DNA of 64,000 bases from Leisingera sp. ANG-M7 (GCF_000813965.1 NZ_JWLI01000012.1:1-64000); one strand, 5' to 3'; counted from the stretch's first letter, positions 37,337 to 45,944 are shown. Made by a program: numbers and translations. The notes: generated by a model from the letters alone, not told the origin.

Positions 37337-37906
37337 CTAGTAGACCGGCGGCGCGATCACCCAGACGGCCACAGCGGGCTCATCGTAAGGGTTCGACCAT
37401 TGATAGGGCTCATGCTTGATCCGGAAGCTGTCGCCGGGACCGACGGTGAAGCTGCGGCCGCCGATCAGCAGATCCAGCCTGCCAGAGATCATGTAGCCGA
37501 CCTCCTGCGTCGGCCGGTTGGCAGGCGTCTGCATTTTTGAGCGCGGCTGGAAGGTGGAGTGCACCATCTCAAAATCGTCTGTCAGATCGGGGGAGAGCAG
37601 TTCTTCGATCAGCCCCTCCTCGCCTGATCCCATGGGGCGGCGGGAGCCAGCGCGCACAATGTAACCGTGCTCCACTGCCGGGGCGCCGGAATGGGCAAAC
37701 AGCATCGACATCGGCACACCCAGCGCCTCGGCAATCTGCCGCAGGTCGGAGATCGAGGGCTCGGACATGTCGCGCTCCACCTGGCTCAGCCAGCCGACAG
37801 AGCGGTTCAGCATCGCGGCAATATCCGACAGGGTCAGCCCGCGGGCCTTGCGCAAGGCCCGGATATCCGCCCCCAGTGTCGCCGTTGCCACCGCCTGATC
37901 GTTCAC
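37337..37906 (-). CDS. XRE-family regulator with cupin domain
   Basis: 189-residue regulator. The N-terminal helix-turn-helix is IRALRKARGLTLSDIAAMLN, then VGWLSQVERDMSEPSI (residues 15-52). The C-terminal 80 residues form a cupin barrel (GPGDSFRIKHEPYQW), which usually binds a small molecule. It starts with GTG, with GGAGAGGG upstream. It is the first gene in line with the GFA and dehydrogenase genes, and its promoter region holds four matching half-sites, so it probably controls the cluster and itself. Confidence 0.9.
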   Translation of the reverse strand: MNDQAVATATLGADIRALRKARGLTLSDIAAMLNRSVGWLSQVERDMSEPSISDLRQIAEALGVPMSMLFAHSGAPAVEHGYIVRAGSRRPMGSGEEGLIEELLSPDLTDDFEMVHSTFQPRSKMQTPANRPTQEVGYMISGRLDLLIGGRSFTVGPGDSFRIKHEPYQWSNPYDEPAVAVWVIAPPVY

Positions 37907-37923
37907 CGGCCCTCTCCCCGCTT

Positions 37924-37990
37924 CGTGAAAAAATCCTCTCGTTTTTCACGATGGACCGAGTTCGTGAAATTTCCAAGCATTTTTTCACGA
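37924..37990. promoter_or_regulatory. two inverted repeats upstream of XRE-cupin gene
   Basis: CGTGAAAAA (37924-37932) with TTTTTCACG (37942-37950), and TCGTGAAA (37962-37969) with TTTCACGA (37983-37990). The four half-sites share TCGTGAAA/TTTCACGA, and the repeat centres are 39 bases apart (about four helical turns). Immediately upstream of the gene they probably control; good candidates for cooperative binding. Confidence 0.7.
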
Positions 37991-38004
37991 GCTGAAAGGT
38001 TGCC

Positions 38005-38036
38005 ATGAAAAAACCCAGCGCCTTCAGGCGCCGGGC
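38005..38036 (-). terminator. rho-independent terminator after GAF/MsrC gene
   Basis: CCCAGCGCC-TTCA-GGCGCCGGG hairpin at 38014-38035, with a T-tract on each strand (six bases on the minus side, eight on the plus side after 38040). It can stop transcription in both directions; on the minus strand it ends the thiolase/MsrC transcript before the XRE promoter. Confidence 0.8.
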
Positions 38037-38107
38037 GGCTTTTTTTCTGGTCTATAGCCCTTCGGGATAAGGCCGCGAGGCCGGGGGCAAAGCCTCAGAC
38101 ATGCGAA

Positions 38108-38563
38108 TCAGCCGCGGCTGAACACCTGCCGCAGGATTGCCTCCAGCTGGTCAGCGTCACTCTGGGTGAAGGCATCGGTCTGGTCGCTGTCGATGTCAAA
38201 CACCCCAATCAGATCCTCGGCGCCGTTCCAGACCGGCAGCACCAGTTCCGAACGTGTAGAGGAGGCACAGGCGATGTGGCCGGGAAAAGCATCGACATCC
38301 GGCACCAGCTGCGCGAGGCCGGTACGCGCCGCGGCACCGCAAACGCCGCGGGAAAACGGGATTTGCAGGCAGCCATGGCCGCCCTGATAAGGCCCGATCT
38401 TCAGCAACTCCGGTGCAACTGCACGGTAGAAGCCGGTCCAGTTGAAACGGTCGTCCGCGTGATGAACCTCGCAGGCCACGGTGGCCATCAGCGCCACCTC
38501 ATCTGTTTCGCCTTCGGTCAGCGCCGCGATGGTCTTGGCTAGGGTTTCGTAATCAACCTGCAT
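38108..38563 (-). CDS. msrC: free methionine-(R)-sulfoxide reductase (GAF domain)
   Basis: 151-residue GAF-domain enzyme that repairs free methionine R-sulfoxide. The three redox cysteines are at 65 (GCLQIPF), 75 (GVCGAA) and 99 (HIACAS), the family spacing. I chose the ATG at 38563; a longer frame to 38647 adds 28 residues with no counterpart. AGGAGAG precedes it. It follows the thiolase gene after about 90 bases with a stem-loop between them. Confidence 0.88.
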   Translation of the reverse strand: MQVDYETLAKTIAALTEGETDEVALMATVACEVHHADDRFNWTGFYRAVAPELLKIGPYQGGHGCLQIPFSRGVCGAAARTGLAQLVPDVDAFPGHIACASSTRSELVLPVWNGAEDLIGVFDIDSDQTDAFTQSDADQLEAILRQVFSRG

Positions 38564-38586
38564 ATGCAGCTCTCCTGAAACGTATT

Positions 38587-38607
38587 GAGGGGGCTGTCTG
38601 CCCCCTC
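38587..38607. other. perfect stem-loop between thiolase and msrC
   Basis: GAGGGGGC-TGTCT-GCCCCCTC: 8-bp stem, 5-base loop, very stable. No T-tract on the minus strand, so it is not a normal terminator; it may stabilise the upstream transcript or separate expression levels. Confidence 0.5.
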
Positions 38608-38656
38608 TTGACCTCGCGGTCAATTCATCCCCGAGAGTATTTCTCAAAGGTGAAGA

Positions 38657-39829
38657 TCACACCCGCTCAATCGCAATGGCCGTGCCTTCGCCGCCGCCGA
38701 TGCAAATCGCGGCCACCCCGCGTTTCAGACCGCGCTTTTCCAGCGCGTTCAGCAGGGTGACCATGATCCGCGCGCCGGAGGCACCGATCGGGTGACCCAG
38801 CGCGCAGGCGCCGCCGTTGACGTTCACCTTGTCGCGCGAGATGCCCATTTCATGCATGAAGGCCATCGGCACAACGGCAAAAGCCTCATTCACCTCCCAC
38901 AGGTCAACATCCTCGACGGTCCAGCCGATCGACTTGAGCAGCTTCTGAGCAGCAGGCACCGGTGCGGTGGTGAACCAGCCCGGCGCCTGTGCGTGGCTGT
39001 CGTGACCAAGAATACGAGCACGGACATTCAAGCCCTTCGCCTCTGCCGCCTCGGACGATGCAAGAACCAGAGCCGCCGCACCATCCGAGATCGACGAGGC
39101 ATTGGCCGCGGTAACAGTGCCATCCTTGCGGAAGGCAGGTTTCAGCGTCGGGATCTTTTCCGGTCGCGCAGATTTCGGCTGTTCATCTGCATCCGTGACC
39201 ACTTCACCCTTGCGGGATTTCACAGTCACAGACGCGATTTCACCATCAAAGGCACCGCTCTCCTGCGCTTCCAAAGCATTTGACAGCGATTTCAAAGCGT
39301 ATTGGTCCTGCGCTTCCCGGGTGAACTGGTACTTTTCAGCGCAATCTTCGGCGAAAGTGCCCATCAGACGCCCTTTGTCATAGGCATCCTCAAGCCCGTC
39401 CAGGAACATGTGGTCGATCACCTGGCCATGGCCGATGCGGGCACCGCCGCGCATCTTCGGCAGAATGTAAGGAGCGTTGGTCATGCTCTCCATACCGCCG
39501 GCAATCATTGTTTCCGCGTGACCCAGCGCGATCTGATCGAAGGCGATCATCGCCGCCTTCATGCCGGAACCGCACATCTTGTTAAGGGTCGTAGCCGGCA
39601 CTTCTTCGCCTAGTCCCGCTGCAAACCCAGCCTGGCGCGCGGGCGCCTGCCCCTGCCCCGCCGGCAGAACGCAGCCCATCAGCACCTCATCCACGGTGGC
39701 AACTCCGGCCCCTTCCAGGGCCGCACGGATTGCAGCACCACCCAGTTCCGCAGCCGTCACCCCGTCATACATGCCCTGGAACCCGCCCATGGGCGTCCGG
39801 GCCGCTCCGGCGATAACAACATCTTTCAT
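38657..39829 (-). CDS. acetyl-CoA acetyltransferase (thiolase)
   Basis: 390-residue thiolase that condenses two acetyl-CoA or cleaves acetoacetyl-CoA. Catalytic residues are present: Cys86 (LNKMCGSGMKAA), GACALGHPIGASGAR (His) and ICIGGGEGTA (second Cys). Start selected by GGAGGAAAA at 39829. Full length. It may feed polyhydroxybutyrate or degrade fatty acids; no phaB or other neighbour decides this. Confidence 0.93.
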   Translation of the reverse strand: MKDVVIAGAARTPMGGFQGMYDGVTAAELGGAAIRAALEGAGVATVDEVLMGCVLPAGQGQAPARQAGFAAGLGEEVPATTLNKMCGSGMKAAMIAFDQIALGHAETMIAGGMESMTNAPYILPKMRGGARIGHGQVIDHMFLDGLEDAYDKGRLMGTFAEDCAEKYQFTREAQDQYALKSLSNALEAQESGAFDGEIASVTVKSRKGEVVTDADEQPKSARPEKIPTLKPAFRKDGTVTAANASSISDGAAALVLASSEAAEAKGLNVRARILGHDSHAQAPGWFTTAPVPAAQKLLKSIGWTVEDVDLWEVNEAFAVVPMAFMHEMGISRDKVNVNGGACALGHPIGASGARIMVTLLNALEKRGLKRGVAAICIGGGEGTAIAIERV

Positions 39830-39924
39830 GCAATTTTCCTCCAATCGTCAAAATTATACCTACAGAAAAGTAAGCTTTGCGGTCTAGAGTGCTGCCTAAT
39901 GACGTTACATCCCGGGGGATCACA

Positions 39925-40269
39925 ATGAGCCTGACGACCACCATGACGGACGGTGCACAGATCGTCAAAGTCAATGCCGAGCGTATTGATGCCGCCATGG
40001 CTATCCAGTTTAAGGAAGACATGCGCACGGAAACCGAAGCTGGACCGGAGCGCGTCATTCTGGACCTGTCTGAAGTGCAATTTATTGATTCCAGCGGACT
40101 TGGAGCAATTGTCGCGGCCATGAAACAACTGGGCGGCAGCCGCAGGCTGGACCTGGCCGGCTTGACCCCAATGGTGGAGAAAGTTTTCCGGCTGACTCGT
40201 ATGGACACGATCTTTGACCTCTACAGTTCGCTGAGTGAAGCAACCGCCCCGGCCAGCGCAAACTCTTGA
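39925..40269 (+). CDS. STAS-domain anti-sigma factor antagonist
   Basis: 114-residue single-domain STAS protein. The phosphorylatable serine lies in the classic FIDSSGLGAIVAAMKQL at about residues 52-68. In partner switching, the unphosphorylated form binds an RsbW-type kinase and frees the sigma factor. GGGGGA precedes the ATG. Its stop overlaps the next gene by four bases. Confidence 0.9.
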   Translation: MSLTTTMTDGAQIVKVNAERIDAAMAIQFKEDMRTETEAGPERVILDLSEVQFIDSSGLGAIVAAMKQLGGSRRLDLAGLTPMVEKVFRLTRMDTIFDLYSSLSEATAPASANS

Positions 40270-40754
40270 AGACGACTGCGCTGGCGGCGCAAAGCGAGAA
40301 ATTGATGGTAAAAACCTTTGCCTGCTCGTTCACGGCCACTAATCTGGATGCCCGCTCCGGCGTCTCATCCGTTGTGGACCGGCTGCGGACCCTGGGAATT
40401 CCAGCGGCCAGGGCGGATGAGGTGCAAATTGCACTGACTGAAGCTGTCAACAACGTGGTCGAGCATGCTTATGCGGAAAATAACCCCGGGAATGTCCGCA
40501 TCCAGGCAGAACTTTCTCCAGAACGTTTGTGGGTCAGTATTCAGGACGCTGGCGCCCCTTACCCGGACGGAGAACTGCCCGAAGGCAAGCCAGCTGACGT
40601 CAATGTTCCTGCCAAAAATTTGCCTGAAGGCGGCTTCGGCTGGTTCTTGATCCGGGAACTCGCGAGCCAGGTTCAGTATGAGCGTTCCGAAGGCAGCAAC
40701 AACCTGTCACTCTGTTTTGAGATCCAAGTCACAAGCCCTTCGGCTGAAGGCTGA
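40266..40754 (+). CDS. RsbW-type anti-sigma factor (HATPase_c serine kinase)
   Basis: 162-residue GHKL ATPase domain protein. The N-box is EAVNNVVEHAY, then a G1-type DAGAPYPDG and the G2-type GGFGWFLI. It would phosphorylate the STAS protein encoded just before it and hold a sigma factor or other partner. A TTG at 40266 overlapping the upstream stop is the likely coupled start; the ATG at 40305 is an alternative. No sigma-factor or phosphatase gene lies close by, so the output is unknown. Confidence 0.87.
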   Translation: MKTTALAAQSEKLMVKTFACSFTATNLDARSGVSSVVDRLRTLGIPAARADEVQIALTEAVNNVVEHAYAENNPGNVRIQAELSPERLWVSIQDAGAPYPDGELPEGKPADVNVPAKNLPEGGFGWFLIRELASQVQYERSEGSNNLSLCFEIQVTSPSAEG

Positions 40755-41055
40755 AAAGATCTTGCGGAATCCGCAGGTGAGTAGGCGCAACTTTAACGCT
40801 TCGCCACAATTACGCCGCATTCCCGGCCTACCGCGGCCCAATAGAAATGCGAAACTTTACCTGTAGCTGAAACGAGCTTCCCCTGGTGCCGTGTGTTCTT
40901 GCCCCCACCAGAGCACGGCACCGGGGACATCTCTCTTACAGCCTTCGCTTCTCTTTCACTGCTGTGACGCGCCGTCTGCTCCGAGCAGGCTGCAATTTGA
41001 TTTGCCTTCAGGCCGCCCATCCCTAGGCTTTGCGTGTCAAAACGGAAAGAAAGCC
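40755..41055. other. spacer with a long hairpin
   Basis: 301 bases without a gene. CCCCTGGTGCCGTG at 40880-40893 pairs with CACGGCACCGGGG at 40914-40926 (one unpaired T), with a 20-base loop. No T-tract follows at once. It may be a read-through attenuator between the anti-sigma gene and the transferase gene; a promoter for the latter must lie between it and 41056. Confidence 0.5.
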
Positions 41056-42630
41056 ATGCGAGACTTCCATTTACCCGGCCGTTCGGCTGTTTTTGCAGTT
41101 TCCGGGATGTGCGCCACCTCTCACCCACTGGCGGCCCGCGTGGCCTTGGAGATTCTGCAGCGCGGTGGCAATGCCATGGACGCGGCTTTGGCCGGAGCTG
41201 TACTGCTCGGCATTTGCGAGCCGCAAATGACCGGTATCGGCGGAGACTGCTTTGTACTGTATTCGAGGCCCGGAAAAGGCATCCAGGCATTGAACGGGTC
41301 AGGCCGCGCACCTGCAGATTCCTGCGCTGCTGATCTGCGAGCGCGGGGCCTGGGTGCGGTACCATTGACCAGCGCGGACGCAGTTACCATTCCATGCGCC
41401 ATGGATGCTTTTTGTCGCCTTGCAGAAACAGAAGGACAACTAGGGCTGGACATCCTGATGCAGCCTGCAATCCATTACGCCGAACATGGAGTTCCAGTTG
41501 CTTCCCGCACCGCATTTGACTGGAAAACCAGCGCAGAAACCCTGCAAGGCGCAGCGCGCAAGCATTTTTTGAAGGACGGCCACCCCCTAGGCACCGGAGA
41601 GATTTTCCGCGCACCGGGTCAAGCCGAAGTGCTGCGCCGGATAGCGAAACACGGTCGCGATGCATTTTACTCAGGGGAAGTGGCGGAGGACATGATTGCT
41701 GCATTGTCAGCTCACGGCGGCACACACACTATGCAGGACTTTGAAGCAGCAGACAGCTTTGCCACGTGTCCGGTTGAAGGCTACTACAAGGATAGCTGTC
41801 TGGCCGAACACCCGCCCAATGGGCAAGGTGCGACGGCGATCCTGCTCCTCAACATCCTTAAGCACTTCGATCTTGGCAGCTTGGATCCTTTCGGGGCTGA
41901 GCGCGCGCATCTCGAAGCTGAGGCTGCCAAACTGGCCTATGACGCACGTAACCGGTTCTTAGCCGACCCGGATCACACCGCACAGCTCGGCCACATGCTT
42001 TCGCCTGAAACTGCGGCACGGCTTGCGGCTCTGATCGACCCAAAACGCGCGATGCCCGCCACTGAACCGCTGACCGAAGCCGTGCACAAAGACACCGTGT
42101 ATATTACCGTTGTAGACAAGGACCGGATGTCAGTGTCGCTGATTTATTCGATCTTCCACGGGTTCGGCTCTGGTATCGCTTCGGAGAAGTTTGGCATTTT
42201 GCTGCAAAACCGCGGTGCGGGCTTTACGCTTGAGGAAGGTCATCCGAACGAGTTCGGTCCCGGAAAGCGGCCTATGCACACGATCATTCCTGCCATGCTG
42301 AAGCAGGGTGAAGACGTGATCATGCCATTCGGCGTGATGGGCGGTGGATACCAGCCGACGGGCCACGCGAGGCTGGTATCAAACCTTTTGGATTTCGGTA
42401 TGGACCTGCAATCCGCAATCGATGCTCCGCGATGCTTCGCCGACAATGGTACTTTGAAAGTTGAGCGCGGCTATTCTGATGCGGTCCGGCGGCAGCTGAG
42501 CGAAATGGGGCACAAAATTGAAACGCCGAACATACCGCTAGGAGGTGCGCAAGCGATCCGCATCAATGATTCTGGTGTGCTGGAAGGCGGCAGCGATCCG
42601 CGCAAGGACGGCTGTGCATTGGGCTACTGA
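41056..42630 (+). CDS. gamma-glutamyltransferase-family Ntn hydrolase
   Basis: 524-residue member of the gamma-glutamyltransferase family, made as one chain that cuts itself at an internal threonine. The likely nucleophile is Thr347 in HKDTVYITVVD. Early motifs ATSHPLAARVALEILQRGGNAMDAA and IGGDCF are typical. ATG at 41056 with GGAAAG upstream; upstream in-frame sequence is not part of the protein. No signal peptide, so this is a cytoplasmic type acting on glutathione-like or other amides. In the mature enzyme the substrate cannot be read. Confidence 0.9.
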   Translation: MRDFHLPGRSAVFAVSGMCATSHPLAARVALEILQRGGNAMDAALAGAVLLGICEPQMTGIGGDCFVLYSRPGKGIQALNGSGRAPADSCAADLRARGLGAVPLTSADAVTIPCAMDAFCRLAETEGQLGLDILMQPAIHYAEHGVPVASRTAFDWKTSAETLQGAARKHFLKDGHPLGTGEIFRAPGQAEVLRRIAKHGRDAFYSGEVAEDMIAALSAHGGTHTMQDFEAADSFATCPVEGYYKDSCLAEHPPNGQGATAILLLNILKHFDLGSLDPFGAERAHLEAEAAKLAYDARNRFLADPDHTAQLGHMLSPETAARLAALIDPKRAMPATEPLTEAVHKDTVYITVVDKDRMSVSLIYSIFHGFGSGIASEKFGILLQNRGAGFTLEEGHPNEFGPGKRPMHTIIPAMLKQGEDVIMPFGVMGGGYQPTGHARLVSNLLDFGMDLQSAIDAPRCFADNGTLKVERGYSDAVRRQLSEMGHKIETPNIPLGGAQAIRINDSGVLEGGSDPRKDGCALGY

Positions 42631-42667
42631 TGCCTGCGGTTCAGCCCGCAAGAGCCAGGTTCGGATT

Positions 42668-42994
42668 TCAGTTCAGCTGGTAGTGCAGCGCATAGGCACC
42701 GCCGTCAAAACTTCCAAACATCTCAGGCACATCCGGATGTCCTACAGGCTCTCCCGAGTAATCCGCAACGAGGTTTTGCTCGGAAACATAAGCGACGTAG
42801 TAGCTTTGGTCGTTCTCGGCCAGAAGATGATAAAACGGCTGATCCTTGACCGGCCGGCTGTCTTCGGGAATCGCTTCATACCATTCTTCGGTATTCGAGA
42901 ACTCCGGATCGACATCAAAGACGACACCGCGGAAGGGATGCTTCCGGTGGCGGACGACTTGCCCAAGGTTATATTTTGCGCGTGTTCTCATCAT
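42668..42994 (-). CDS. hspQ: HspQ (hemimethylated-DNA-binding YccV-like protein)
   Basis: 108-residue HspQ/YccV-family protein. The core RHRKHPFRGVVFDVDPEF and QPFYHLLAEND are family marks. In enterobacteria HspQ enhances Lon proteolysis and binds hemimethylated oriC. Single gene, convergent with the preceding transferase gene. No promoter recognised beyond the 310-base gap upstream. Confidence 0.92.
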   Translation of the reverse strand: MMRTRAKYNLGQVVRHRKHPFRGVVFDVDPEFSNTEEWYEAIPEDSRPVKDQPFYHLLAENDQSYYVAYVSEQNLVADYSGEPVGHPDVPEMFGSFDGGAYALHYQLN

Positions 42995-43304
42995 GGCCTT
43001 GTTGCCCCTGCATTATCTAAATAGCGCGCGTACCGGGGAAATGTCCAACTCTTGCGGCAAATTTTCACGGAAACAAACTGTGGAAACAGCCATGACAGGG
43101 TCTGAAGACAGTTTTCCACAGGGGCTAGCCCGCTATGGGGGCAATCAGCTCCGGACCTTCTCACAGAAAGCAAACAGGCTTGCCCGGCGGTTCGAAGTTT
43201 CCCCGCCACTTCAGCAAAACCCGATTCAGGAAATGTGATTTCCTCGCCTGCAGCAATCCGCTAAAGTTACCCAAAACAAACCCAAAACAAAATGGGCAGA
43301 GGCA
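42995..43304. other. non-coding gap between divergent genes
   Basis: 310 bases, divergent promoters of hspQ and the lytic transglycosylase. Contains TTTTCCACA at 43112-43120 (fits the loose DnaA-box pattern) and a partial mirror CTGTGGAAAC near 43078. Too few boxes and no AT-rich region to suggest oriC. CCCAAAACAAA is tandemly repeated near 43270. Confidence 0.4.
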
Positions 43305-43892
43305 ATGAGCAGACTCATCAGCGCCCTCGTTCTCCTCATGGCGGTTGCGTCTTGCGGAGGCGGGCACAAAGCGCCGCCGCGCAACTTGGATAATGCCTGC
43401 AGCATTATCCAACAGCGCCCTGAATACCTGAAAGCCTTCCGCGCAACCCAGCGCCGCTGGGGCGTGCCAGTGCATGTGCAGATGGCAACGATCTATCACG
43501 AAAGCCGGTTCCGCGGCGATGCCAGGACACCGCATCAGTATTTGCTGGGAGTGATCCCGGTCGGACGGCAATCCAGCGCGTATGGCTACAGTCAGGCCCT
43601 GGACGGCACCTGGGACGATTACCGCCAAGACACCGGGCGGCGGCGTGCAAAACGTGACCGTATTGGCGATGCCGCGGACTTCATGGGCTGGTACATGCGC
43701 AAAAGTCTCGAGAAGAACGACATCCCTCTTTATGATGCACGGAACCAGTATCTTGCCTACCACGAAGGCCACAGCGGCTATGCCCGCGGCAGTTACCGTT
43801 CCAAGGCCTGGCTGATGCGCGTAGCCGGTCAGGTCGAGACGCGGGCGCAGACATACCAGGCACAGCTCGCGACCTGCCGCAAGTTCCGCTGA
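43305..43892 (+). CDS. lipoprotein lytic transglycosylase (SLT domain)
   Basis: 195-residue lipoprotein. Signal peptide with lipobox AVASC at residues 13-17, so it is anchored to the membrane. The SLT fold shows the catalytic Glu in ATIYHESRFRGDA (residues 61-73), then SAYGYSQALDGTWDDY and YLAYHEGHSGY. It cuts peptidoglycan glycan strands to 1,6-anhydro products. Single gene with its own promoter. Confidence 0.9.
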   Translation: MSRLISALVLLMAVASCGGGHKAPPRNLDNACSIIQQRPEYLKAFRATQRRWGVPVHVQMATIYHESRFRGDARTPHQYLLGVIPVGRQSSAYGYSQALDGTWDDYRQDTGRRRAKRDRIGDAADFMGWYMRKSLEKNDIPLYDARNQYLAYHEGHSGYARGSYRSKAWLMRVAGQVETRAQTYQAQLATCRKFR

Positions 43893-43954
43893 TTTCGACG
43901 CAGGCTGGATTTTCTCCCCCTCTCGCCTAACATTCAGGGGGGAGGACACAGCGC

Positions 43955-45346
43955 ATGGAACGCAGGCTCGCTGCCATTCTGGTCGCCGACATGGCCGGAT
44001 ACTCCCGTCTGATGGAAGAAGATGAAGAAGGGGTGCTGACCCGGCAAAAAGGTCACCGCCAGAACTTAATCGACCCGCAAATTTTAGCCAACCGCGGCCA
44101 CACAATAAAAACCACCGGCGATGGCATGCTGGTGGAGTTCGCCTCAACTCATGACGCGGTCAACTGCGCCCTGGAAATCCAAAAGGCAATGGCGGAACGC
44201 GAGGCAGACACACCTGAGCAACTGCGCATCCGGTACCGCGTCGGAATCAACATCGGTGATGTGATTTTCGACGGCGCTGACATCTTCGGTGACGGTGTCA
44301 ATGTTGCAGCCCGGCTCGAAGGGTTGGCGGAACCTGGCGGTATTTGCATTTCCGGCATCGTGCATGAAACTGTTGCAGGGCGGCAAAGCGAAAGCTTCCA
44401 CGACATGGGGTCTCAGCGGGTCAAGAATATTTCGCGTCCGGTCCGGGTCTGGCAATGGGCCCCTGAGGCCCGCCCGCAACGCAAACCTCCGGAAGCAGCG
44501 CTGCAACAACGTGTCAAATACTGCCCCTCCTCCGATGGAACTCACTTGGCTTACACGACAATCGGAGACGGTCCGCCTGTTTTCAAAGCGCCAAACTGGA
44601 TTAACCACATTGAATATGAATGGAAAAGCCCTGTATGGGGGCAGTTTCTGTCTGAGTTTGCCAGCGATTGCAGCCTGACCCGCTTTGATCAGCGCGGCAA
44701 CGGGCTGTCAGACTGGGAAGTGGCTGAAATATCCGAAGACCGGATGATTGACGACATGCTCTCAGTTGCCGATACAGCAGGGCTGCATCGCTTTGCCTTG
44801 TTCGGAATCAGCCAAGGCGCAGCCTTCTCCATGCGATTTGCGGCACAGCACCCCGAGAGAGTCAAATGTCTGGTTCTGCTTGGCGGATACGTGCGCGGAC
44901 GCCTGCGGCGCGGGGATCCTGAGGCAGACAGGTTTTATCAGATCGGCTACAATATGATCCGGGACGGATGGGGTTCGCCGAATTCCATCTACCGGCATTT
45001 CTTCACCACAACTTACATTCCCGATGCCACGGCGGAGGAAGGAGATTCATTTGACGAACTACAGCGGCTCTCCACCAATACCGAAAACGCGCTGCGGATC
45101 ATGGAAATGAATGCCGCAATAGATGCCACGCCACATGCCGAAAATGTCAGGGTCCCCACTCTGGTTTTGCACTGCCGCGGTGACCGAGCGGTGCCTGTCG
45201 AGGAAGGCCGGCTGGCGGCGCGGCTGATTCCCGGCGCCAGCTTTGTAGAGCTGCCCGGCAACAACCACGGCATGGTTGGTGGGCACCCGGGTTTTCAGGA
45301 GTTCTTTGACGAAGCCGTCCCCTTCATTCGCCACCACGCAGAATAA
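43955..45346 (+). CDS. class III adenylate/guanylate cyclase fused to alpha/beta-hydrolase
   Basis: 463-residue fusion. Residues 1-165 are a class III cyclase (LAAILVADMAGYSRLMEEDE with the metal Asp, then IGDVIFDGADIFGDGVNVAARLE). Residues 185-463 are an alpha/beta hydrolase with FDQRGNGLSD and nucleophile Ser286 in FGISQGAAFSM; His in NNHGMVGGH completes the triad. This domain pair occurs in other alphaproteobacteria, but substrates are unknown. Probably soluble. It may make cAMP and sense a metabolite, or the hydrolase may be the output. Confidence 0.9.
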   Translation: MERRLAAILVADMAGYSRLMEEDEEGVLTRQKGHRQNLIDPQILANRGHTIKTTGDGMLVEFASTHDAVNCALEIQKAMAEREADTPEQLRIRYRVGINIGDVIFDGADIFGDGVNVAARLEGLAEPGGICISGIVHETVAGRQSESFHDMGSQRVKNISRPVRVWQWAPEARPQRKPPEAALQQRVKYCPSSDGTHLAYTTIGDGPPVFKAPNWINHIEYEWKSPVWGQFLSEFASDCSLTRFDQRGNGLSDWEVAEISEDRMIDDMLSVADTAGLHRFALFGISQGAAFSMRFAAQHPERVKCLVLLGGYVRGRLRRGDPEADRFYQIGYNMIRDGWGSPNSIYRHFFTTTYIPDATAEEGDSFDELQRLSTNTENALRIMEMNAAIDATPHAENVRVPTLVLHCRGDRAVPVEEGRLAARLIPGASFVELPGNNHGMVGGHPGFQEFFDEAVPFIRHHAE

Positions 45347-45359
45347 GCTACTTTTCCTT

Positions 45360-45944
45360 TCAGCGAGACCGGCCTGTGGTCACGAAAAGGCTTGAGGACA
45401 GCTTAACACCAGTTTCCATCGCCCCCAGAATAACGGTCGTCTGACCTCCGGCACCGTCATGGATCACCCATTTGCGCAGTTCCACTGGACTGCCGGTGAA
45501 CATCATCTCGATGCTGCCATAGTCCGGGTTCTCCGGGTCCTGCGCCTGAACGATTGTCGATGTGCCGTCAAAGCTGTGACCAACCACCATATTGGCGCGG
45601 CCCAGATCAACCCTACGATCCAGAATGATCGAAAGAGGTGTCCGCTTCAGCGGGTAGGTTTCGGGCGGCTGGTTCGACTTTGGATCGTGGATCACTACCG
45701 CACCACCCCCGGCCACAACAGTACCGCCGCCTTTGCCGTCATACTCAAAACGCATCCGCCCCGGCCGGTGCATGTACAGTTTGCCCGTGGACAGGCTGCC
45801 GTCATCGTTGATTTGGGTAAAGGGTGACGACGCCGTTGAGATCCCATTCAGGTAACGGGAAATCTCATTGAGGCTCAGTTTCTCTGCCGCCCAAGACGCG
45901 GGGGCCATGAAGGTCAGCGCAAGCGCAAGTGCAATCCGTTTCAT
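45360..45944 (-). CDS. lolA: outer-membrane lipoprotein carrier LolA
   Basis: 194-residue periplasmic chaperone that carries lipoproteins from LolCDE to the outer membrane. Signal peptide MKRIALALALTFMAPASWA, then the half-barrel fold with TASSPFTQINDDGSLSTGKLYMHRPGRMRFEY. Convergent with the cyclase gene (13 bases between stops). Follows ftsK, as in many roseobacters. Length is normal. Confidence 0.92.
   Translation of the reverse strand: MKRIALALALTFMAPASWAAEKLSLNEISRYLNGISTASSPFTQINDDGSLSTGKLYMHRPGRMRFEYDGKGGGTVVAGGGAVVIHDPKSNQPPETYPLKRTPLSIILDRRVDLGRANMVVGHSFDGTSTIVQAQDPENPDYGSIEMMFTGSPVELRKWVIHDGAGGQTTVILGAMETGVKLSSSLFVTTGRSR

Noticed and set aside
43078-43120. DnaA boxes marking an origin near hspQ
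   Set aside because: Only one loose match and one partial mirror, without a box cluster or AT-rich unwinding element.
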